A stretch of DNA of 64,000 nucleotides, from contig NC_133390.1 of NCBI RefSeq assembly GCF_047511655.1, forward strand, positions 121,500,083 through 121,564,082, in the 5' to 3' direction. Of the stretch, positions 57,990 through 64,000 are shown piece after piece. A program made the position numbers and the translations under genes. Positions within the stretch are counted from its first letter, which is position 1. The number at the start of each line of letters is the position of its first letter. The notes under the pieces were generated by a model. It was not told where the DNA came from. It saw only the letters and a list, made by a program, of their open reading frames with translations, and ran no database searches. This stretch comes from Castor canadensis (taxonomy: Eukaryota; Chordata; Mammalia; Rodentia; Castoridae).

Positions 57990-59345
57990 GCCTGATTATG
58001 ATTTTATGACAAGAAAGGCTCAATGTGGTTGAGATGTTTGTTCTTCCTCACATGACCTATAGATTCAATGCAACCCAACTGAAATCCCAGCAAGCTGCTT
58101 TGTGGATAATGACAAGCAGACTCAAGAGTTTAAAACAGGCACATGAATTATAAATTCTCAAAGGGAGAGGTACAAATGACCAGTATATACAAGAAGAAGT
58201 GTTCAACTTCCCTTGCTACAAAAGATATGCAGACCACAAAAACATTTAGATTTCATCTCACCCCAGTTAGAATAGCCATAATCAAAGGCAATAATAACAA
58301 CAAATGTTGGTGAGGATGTGGTGAATTGGAATCCTTATACATGCTGGTGGGAATGCAAATTAATAAAACCACTCTAGAAACCAGTATGGAGATTCCTCAA
58401 AAGGCTAAAGATAGAACTGCCATATGATCCACTGATACTGCTCCTGGGAATCTACATAAAGGAACATAAGACAGCATACAATAGATGCACATGTACACCT
58501 ATGTTCATTGCAGCCCTACTCACAATAGCCAAGCTGTGGAAACAACCCAGGTACCCTACAACTGATGAATGCATAAGAAAATGTGGTATATATACACAGC
58601 CATTTTATTCAGCCAGAAGGAATATGACATGTGGTTTGAAAGTAAATGGATACAATTGGAAGACATCATGTTAAGTGAAGTTAGCCAATACAGAAACACA
58701 AAGGCCACATATTTTCTCTCATACATGGAAGATAGATCCAAAAGATAAACATACACACAAAAACTATTGTTATCGTATACAAACTCATATGTAGAACATA
58801 TTTGTCATAGTAGAACTATTCCATGGAACTCAGGGAAAGAGAGGAAGGAATAGAGAATGATAGAGCATCAGTAATATCATAAAATATAACATCCGTGATG
58901 GTAGAGGATATAGGGTGTGTATTTAAAGCTGTTGAAAAAGGTGGTTCAGAGGTAAAGAGGTAAGGGAGAGCAGTGGAAGGGACTGAACAGACCAAAATAA
59001 AGTATATCCACAGAGGAGATATGTACAGAAACACCTTTGAACATCAACTTAAATATTAATAATTAAACAAGGACTATAAAATACATACAGTATGTGTCTG
59101 GGGGTACTAGTGAGAGGAAGAAGGGTGAATAAAGGAGATTAAGATGAGCATATACCTTAAATGGGCTTCAAATACTTATATGAAATAGAACAAAGAAACC
59201 TCTTGCAAATGCTTTAAGTGAGGTGATTTTTAGGGGAAGAGATGATCAGGGCAATCTAACTAATGTACAATATAATCCTAATCAAAGCTATCACTATGAG
59301 TTGCCCCCACTATAACAAACACATCCCAATAAATTTTTTATTAAT
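57990..59345 (+). mobile_element. LINE-1 3' portion (ORF2 end fragment and 3'-UTR)
   Basis: It starts with a short ORF2-like piece (about 58,000-58,140), then the long L1 3'-UTR: 'ccccagttagaatagccata', 'ggtgaggatgtggtgaattg', 'ccagtatggagattcctcaa', 'gccaagctgtggaaacaacc', 'gacatcatgttaagtgaagt'. The 3' tail follows at about 58,870-59,345, ending 'cccaataaattttttattaa'. No coding capacity. Confidence 0.85.
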
Positions 59346-59407
59346 AAAAGTAAGTAAAGAAATGAGAGGAAGAAAAGAGAGAATCTCTAGTTTACATGGA
59401 AAGGCAG

Positions 59408-59482
59408 AAAATGGTGATATAGCTCAGAGATTGACTGCATGCCTAGAAAGCACAAGGTTCTGAGTTCAATCACAGCACAGCA
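59408..59482 (+). repeat. ID-like SINE, sense
   Basis: 'aatggtgatatagctcagag' and 'gcacaaggttctgagttcaa'. Confidence 0.7.
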
Positions 59483-59639
59483 GGAAGAAAACAGGCAAAA
59501 GATGCTGTGATTATCAGCCAGCACAATGTTGAAGAATGAGGCCAGAAAATTGACACTACCCAATTTTGAGACTTACCATTTACACTAATAAAAAGTGTGG
59601 TGTAATCGAGTCCAGAAATAGATTCACAAATACAGCAAA

Positions 59640-59985
59640 CTGATTTTGTTTGACAGTGCGGTGTGGATTATTGAGTTGGAATTCAGGGCCTCACATTTAG
59701 GTGGGCACCCTACAGCTTGGGCCACACCCTCAGTCCTTTTCTGTTTTAGTTGTTTTTCACATAGGGTCTGGTGCGTTTCACTCAGGTTGGCCTGAGACAG
59801 TGATCTACCTATGGACAGTCTTCTATGTAGCTGGGATTAGAGACATGCACCTTCACACCCAGCTTATTTGTCAAGATGAACTCACATTAAATTTTTGCCC
59901 CCGCTGACCATGAACCACTACCCTCCTTATCTTCACCTCCAGAACAGCTGAGATTATAGACAAGAACCACCATCCCTGGCTATAA
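59640..59985 (-). repeat. Dimeric SINE, antisense
   Basis: 'gttggaattcagggcctcac' and 'gggccacaccctcagtcctt', then an antisense B1-like arm with 'tagctgggattagagacatg' and a second repeated segment 'acagctgagattatagacaa'. Confidence 0.75.
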
Positions 59986-60445
59986 AGTGATTCCTGACAG
60001 AGGAGCAAAGGATGTTCAATGGAGAAAGGACAATCTATTCCTCAGAAGATGCTGGACATTCACATGCAATAAGTAAATCTACATATGAGTCACAACTTTT
60101 ACAAAAATTAATGCAAGATTGGTGACAGACATGAGTGTAAAACACAAAACTATAAAACTCATAGAAAATAACATAGAAGAAAACTAGGTGACCTTGGGCT
60201 TTCTGCATGAAAACAAATGTGTCAAAATGCAGTAAACATGGCATTTTGGATGAAGGTAAAAATAACCGAGTTCAACCTCTTTATTTTGTAGACAACAAAC
60301 TCAGGCCTATAGTGATATTCTGAATTGTCTGAGGTCCAGGCTTCATTTCTTTTCATTATGGAAGTATAAAATGCATGTGTAAATTGCTTGTAAAGATAGA
60401 CAGTGTGCCAAATTGTAATGTCAGTACTTGTTAACTTGAAGATTT
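59986..60445. other. Intergenic sequence, probable old L1 fragment
   Basis: Text near 60,120-60,240 ('aaaacacaaaactataaaac', 'tgcatgaaaacaaatgtgtc') hints at an ORF2 fragment on the plus strand but is too short to be sure. No gene. Confidence 0.35.
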
Positions 60446-60536
60446 TTTTTTTTTTGTCGACACTGTGTTTTGAACTCAAGGCCTCATGCTTTCTAGGCAG
60501 GCACTCTTACTGCTTGAGCCACTCCACCAGCCCCAG
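60446..60536 (-). repeat. tRNA-like SINE arm, antisense
   Basis: T-run, 'gtgttttgaactcaaggcct', 'cttgagccactccaccagcc'. Well preserved. Confidence 0.85.
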
Positions 60537-60606
60537 AATTTTTTTTTAAATGAAGAAGTGTAACTAGGAATGGTTACACTTCTTATAAGTAATAGAAGAA
60601 GAATGG

Positions 60607-60697
60607 AGGGCTGGGGATGCAGTTCACTGGGAGAGCACTTGCTTACCATGTGCAAGGCTCTGGGTTCCTTTCCCAGAACCACACACACACAAAAAGA
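60607..60697 (+). repeat. ID-like SINE, sense
   Basis: 'ggctggggatgcagttcact', 'accatgtgcaaggctctggg' and an A-rich tail containing ACACAC. This is the classic ID-type monomer. Confidence 0.85.
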
Positions 60698-61220
60698 TGG
60701 ACTTCATTAATATTGTATTTATTATGATCTGTATACTATATGCACAAATGTGTACACACAATTTAAAGAATAATAAATACTTATGTATGACTTAGATTCC
60801 TTGAAGAATAGAATTTACTAATACACTTGAAGCCTTGCCATTCTTCTCCCCAAACATCACCATTATTGTGAATTTTGGGAAATACAGACATTGCTCTTTG
60901 TTTTTTATCATGTTTTGCTATTCCTAAACGATGTAGCAAGTAGTTTTATATGGTTTTGCTGTGTTTGTTCTTTTGGGGGTTCACTGAATTTCCTTAATTT
61001 AAAGATCTATAGTCTTAATAAAATTTAGAAAAAATTTTAAACAGTGACAGTATATTTTTTATCAAAAGTAATGAACACCAGAAGATTTGCATTTTAGAAT
61101 GATCAACTATTAAGCCAAAGCACTTACTCTCCACAACATGCTTTTAGAGCTGACAAAAGGCAAGAGAGGTCCTCATTAGTATAGTGCTGAGAAATCATGA
61201 AAAAATAAAAAATAAAGAAC
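60698..61220. other. Intergenic sequence, nothing recognised
   Basis: AT-rich. No exon or named repeat seen. Confidence 0.5.
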
Positions 61221-61223
61221 AGG

Positions 61224-61410
61224 GACCAGGCTTAGTTGTTCATGCCTGTAGAAATCCCAGCTACTTGGGAAGCAGAGATTAGAAAATCATGATTCTAGTA
61301 CAATTCAGGCAATAAGTCAGCAAGACCTGTTCTAGAGGTTTGGCTCAAGTGGTAGACTGCCTGTGCATGTACAATGTCCTGAGATCAAATTCCAGTACCA
61401 CCAAACAAAC
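61224..61410 (+). repeat. Dimeric SINE, sense
   Basis: 'ggaccaggcttagttgttca', 'atcccagctacttgggaagc', then 'ggtttggctcaagtggtaga' and 'caaattccagtaccacc'. Confidence 0.85.
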
Positions 61411-61437
61411 TCCAAAATGTTGCAAGACCCCCATCTT

Positions 61438-61550
61438 GATCAAGAAGTTAGGCATGGTGGTACATAACTGTAATCCTTCTGCATGAGGTTGCAGAATGAG
61501 GGGGATTGAGGTCTGAGACCCACCCTAGATGGGTGACTACTACTCAACAT
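61438..61550 (+). repeat. B1-like SINE arm, sense
   Basis: 'gttaggcatggtggtacata' and 'aactgtaatccttctgcatg'. Decayed towards its 3' side. Confidence 0.6.
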
Positions 61551-61555
61551 TGTCA

Positions 61556-61775
61556 ACTGAGTGCTGGTAGCTCATGTCTGCAATCCTAGCTACACAGAAA
61601 GCAGAGATCAGGAGGATCATGATTCAATGCCAGCCTGAGCAAATAGTGTGTGAGACCTTATCTCAAAAGAACTCAACACACAGAGAAAAAAAGAGTTGCT
61701 CAAGTGGTAGAGCACCTGCCTTGCAAATATGAGGCTCTGAGTTCAAACCCCAGTACCTCCAATGAATAGATAGAT
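61556..61775 (+). repeat. Dimeric SINE, sense (well preserved)
   Basis: 'actgagtgctggtagctcat', 'agagatcaggaggatcatga', 'tgagcaaatagtgtgtgaga', then 'tgctcaagtggtagagcacc' and 'caaaccccagtacctcc'. One of the best full-length copies, useful as the family reference for this window. Confidence 0.9.
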
Positions 61776-61804
61776 AAAAATTTTCACACATGGCTACCCT
61801 TACT

Positions 61805-61890
61805 TTTTTTTTGTTTTGATGGGATGTGTTTGAACTCAGGCACTTACTCTTGCTAGGCAGGCACTCTACTTCTCAAGTTGCACTGCAAAC
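61805..61890 (-). repeat. tRNA-like SINE arm, antisense
   Basis: T-run, 'gatgtgtttgaactcaggca', 'ctaggcaggcactctacttc'. Confidence 0.75.
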
Positions 61891-62344
61891 CCAATCTGAC
61901 TGTACTTTTGGAATCCCATCACTTCCTTTGAAATCATTTCAAGTCTCTAAATTCCATCACTTCAATTATATAAGTAAAATACCCCTGCAGTGTGGTGCCG
62001 AAGACCCATTGAGCTCTCTCCCTCTTCTAAGAGTTATTTCAGTAGAAAAATCAGAAAACACTTCCAAAAAATGATTTCTGCTAAAGAATGTTGTTCTTGT
62101 CCAAACCAAGTTCCTCACATTCACTTGCAGCAGTAAATTACCTTCCTCTAACCTCTCAGGGCACCGTAGATCCTTGGCAATAAAACTTATTATGACCAGA
62201 TCACTTCCTCCAGGCAAAACTTCAGCTACTGATCAATTATTGAACCTAGGTAATGACAGTTAGGAGTAGTTCAGTACAATGAGGCAGCTTTCTTGTGAGT
62301 GATGAATTGTGAGATTTATAAATTAATGCTAGGTGTTTTGGTTA
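61891..62344. other. Intergenic (possibly intronic) sequence
   Basis: Two opposite-strand frames of about 82 codons (61826-62074 plus, 61966-62217 minus) overlap and neither shows motifs or splice context. If the CENPP exon at 62.8 kb belongs to a real gene, this would be intron. Confidence 0.45.
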
Positions 62345-62500
62345 CACCAGCTGAAACAGGAGAAGCTGAAACAGGAGGCCAGTGCAGGCTATCATGCACA
62401 ACTTGTCTCAGAAGAATAAAAATAGGCTGACGACATGGCTCAAGTGGTAGAGTTCTTGCATAGAATGCATGAGGCCCTGGGGTGTGTTAAAATCACAAAT
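62345..62500 (+). repeat. Dimeric SINE, sense, decayed
   Basis: 'caggaggccagtgcaggcta' and then 'acatggctcaagtggtagag'; the end is degenerate. Confidence 0.65.
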
Positions 62501-62587
62501 ACCACATTAATCTTACTAGACTAGGAAGGTACTCAAGGACACTGTTTTGTTCTTTAACATTTACCTTAGGTGACTTTTAAGAGATTG

Positions 62588-62668
62588 GGGGCTGGAATGT
62601 GGCTTAAGAATTGGAGCACCTCTCTAGCTGACAGAAGGCCTGAATTCACACCCTAGTGCCACAAAAAA
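62588..62668 (+). repeat. tRNA-like SINE arm, sense
   Basis: 'gggggctggaatgtggctta' and 'tcacaccctagtgccac' with a short A-tail. Confidence 0.7.
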
Positions 62669-62823
62669 TATTGCTGAGCAAATATGATGTTCAAAACATG
62701 TGTCACTGCACATGTATACCATGACAGCGCACTTGTGGAATCTTAATTCAACATTATGATAACCAAGTTCCTGTGCATAACAAGCTGATATCAAAAGTAC
62801 TTCCAGGTTAAAATAATGCTCAC

Positions 62824-63001
62824 CCTTTTTGGTCATCTCAGAGGTCAGCAGTCCTTGTCTTCCTGCAGAATTTCTCATATTGAAGCCATTCAGCACATGT
62901 AGAAATGACAGTTCTGATTTTAAATGTCCAAGCTGGCTTCTCAGGTCTTCTGAAGGGTCCATCCTACAGAATCTGATGTGTGTATTTCCTGAAATGATTT
63001 T
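62824..63001 (-). pseudogene. CENPP: CENPP exon (centromere protein P), frameshifted
   Basis: CENP-P is a subunit of the constitutive centromere-associated network at kinetochores. On the minus strand a 178-base exon is bounded by acceptor 'atttgcttttttag' and donor GTGAGC (62,818-62,823). It reads 'KSFQEIHTSDSVGW', then, after a one-base deletion near 62,957-62,965, 'SEDLRSQLGHLKSELSFLHV', 'LNGFNMRNSAGRQ' and 'LLTSEMTKK' up to the donor. It follows human CENP-P roughly residue 33 onward (KSFQAIH...LKNQLGHLESELSFL...TSTEMTEK). Introns on both sides mean it is not a retrocopy. The frameshift means it is either a dead duplicated exon or a sequence error in the real gene. No other CENPP exon was found in the window. 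The 112-codon frame here extends past the donor into intron. Confidence 0.8.
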
Positions 63002-63680
63002 CTAAAAAAGCAAATATCACAAAAAGGTATTCCAACTGCTAATAATTATTTCACCTAATACACAATTTTTCTCAAAACAATCTCATTTTGTTCCTCATGA
63101 TCTCTTCACATTGACCTAAGGATTCCCTCAAAACCAATGTGACTACTAACACCACAATTTCAAGTTTCCACAAAAAACACTCAAATATACTACTGTATTT
63201 GTACACCTGGGTGACACAGGGACAAACCTTTTCTCAAAACAGCATCTAGAGGAGCCTTGAACAGCCATGGCTGCAGAGCAGCATGCAGGGACAGGAACAC
63301 AGCAGGAGCTGAGCACAGGCAGCTTTAAATATCTCTGATTTGCAAGGAGGTGAACTACATCATGAAGTTAATCTCGCCTGTCAAGTTCATGTCCAGATCC
63401 TAAATCCTGTGGTTATGGGAATGACCTAACATTACAAGCATGTGGTGATATGCTTTTCACATTTTCAAATAATTCATCCAGTGGAGTATATTAATTTAAT
63501 TTTCTCTTTGGTCACAGAAAATATTACTGGAAATAATTTACATCAAAGTATTTTATGAAATGAAAGAATATAGAATATAGAATATTGCTGCTGGAGTTAC
63601 CAGTTATTTGGTAAATCACAAGTGTAAAGCTTTAGGTTATTTTAAGAAGGTATATTATTTATATACAAACACTATATGAA
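63002..63680. other. Sequence upstream of the CENPP exon, nothing recognised
   Basis: I looked for CENPP exon 1 on the minus strand and did not see it. A 'ccatggctg' near 63,268 on the plus strand has no continuing frame. Confidence 0.5.
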
Positions 63681-63712
63681 TGTGTATACATACATACATA
63701 TATATATGTGTG
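63681..63712. repeat. (TACA/TATA)n microsatellite
   Basis: 'catacatacatatatatatg' next to the L1 fragment. Confidence 0.85.
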
Positions 63713-64000
63713 TCCAATGAATGGATTAAGAAAATGTGGTATTTATATACAGTGGAATTTTACTTAGCCACAAAGAAGAATGAAATTTTGTCATACTGAA
63801 GTATTAGATGGTACTGGAGGACATCATCTTAAGCAAAGTTAGCCAGGCTCAGAAAGCCAAAAATCACACATTCTCCCTCATATGTGGATTTTATATCCAA
63901 AACAAATGCAGTAATATTATTGGACATGGGTCGCACACTAAGGGGGGAACATGCACAGGAGGTACAGGAAAAGGAAAGGAAACAAAAACCACAAATGTGG
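63713..64000 (+). mobile_element. LINE-1 3'-UTR fragment, runs off the window
   Basis: 'gaatggattaagaaaatgtg', 'aattttacttagccacaaag', 'gacatcatcttaagcaaagt', 'tctccctcatatgtggattt'. These match the sense L1 3'-UTR at 58,550-58,740. The element continues beyond base 64,000. Confidence 0.85.

Noticed and set aside
4328-62668. tRNA-like bodies scattered over the window as possible tRNA genes
   Set aside because: They are SINE arms with A-rich tails and degenerate stems, repeated dozens of times; none has a complete cloverleaf that I could draw.
62624-62819. C-terminal half of the 112-codon minus frame next to the CENPP exon
   Set aside because: It continues past a good GTGAGC donor into sequence with no CENP-P similarity and overlaps a SINE, so it is intron.
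1-64000. CRISPR arrays, riboswitches, bacterial operons
   Set aside because: The sequence is mammalian; the only periodic arrays are microsatellites and the segmental repeats described.

Overview
This is a window of mammalian nuclear DNA. It has no compact operon-like coding, very long non-coding stretches, LINE-1 pieces in both orientations, class I endogenous retrovirus remnants, and many short tRNA-like SINEs with a 'gctggaggtatggctcaagtg' type body, often joined to a B1-like left arm. That dimeric SINE style, with B1-like monomers, points to a rodent. I lean to the beaver / kangaroo rat / pocket gopher group, by recollection of SINE style only. No complete intact protein-coding gene is visible. 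What is recognisable is broken gene copies, isolated exons and transposons.

Layout. 0-8.3 kb: intergenic DNA crowded with SINEs, one ERVL/MLT2-like LTR, and an unidentified gene-like remnant at 7.3-8.0 kb. 8.3-20.8 kb: a roughly 2 kb unit present three times, separated by TG-rich arrays. Each copy carries one exon-like block with a good 3' splice site and a GTAAG donor; the deduced peptide vaguely recalls the dynein heavy-chain tail, and all three copies are broken. A 5.0 kb class I provirus (two 270 bp LTRs, tRNA-Phe-type primer site, decayed gag-pro-pol, no env) sits in the TG array between copies 1 and 2. 20.9-22.3 kb: a retroviral envelope remnant without pol or LTRs. 22.3-27.3 kb: a LINE-1 whose 5' part is inverted relative to its ORF2/3' part, as twin priming produces. 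27.96-28.8 kb: a processed pseudogene of metaxin-3 (MTX3) on the minus strand. 28.8-34.1 kb: intergenic DNA with an antisense LINE-1 3' end and SINEs.

34.1-54.4 kb: the main feature, a head-to-tail tandem array of RalGDS-like genes on the minus strand (exchange factors for the small GTPase Ral). Four multi-exon copies and one 5' fragment can be followed by homologous REM-domain and CDC25-domain exons. Each repeat also carries the same intronic SINE and TG/TA-type microsatellites. Copies differ in their damage: lost splice sites, stops, frameshifts, missing exons. The copy at 40.5-44.9 kb keeps the cleanest REM exon but has a stop in a catalytic-domain exon. No copy looks fully functional.

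54.4-64 kb: SINEs, LTR scraps and LINE-1 3' ends, and at 62,824-63,001 (minus) one intron-flanked exon of the kinetochore gene CENPP with correct splice sites but a one-base frameshift. The genes here do not form a pathway; the biological story is local duplication and decay.
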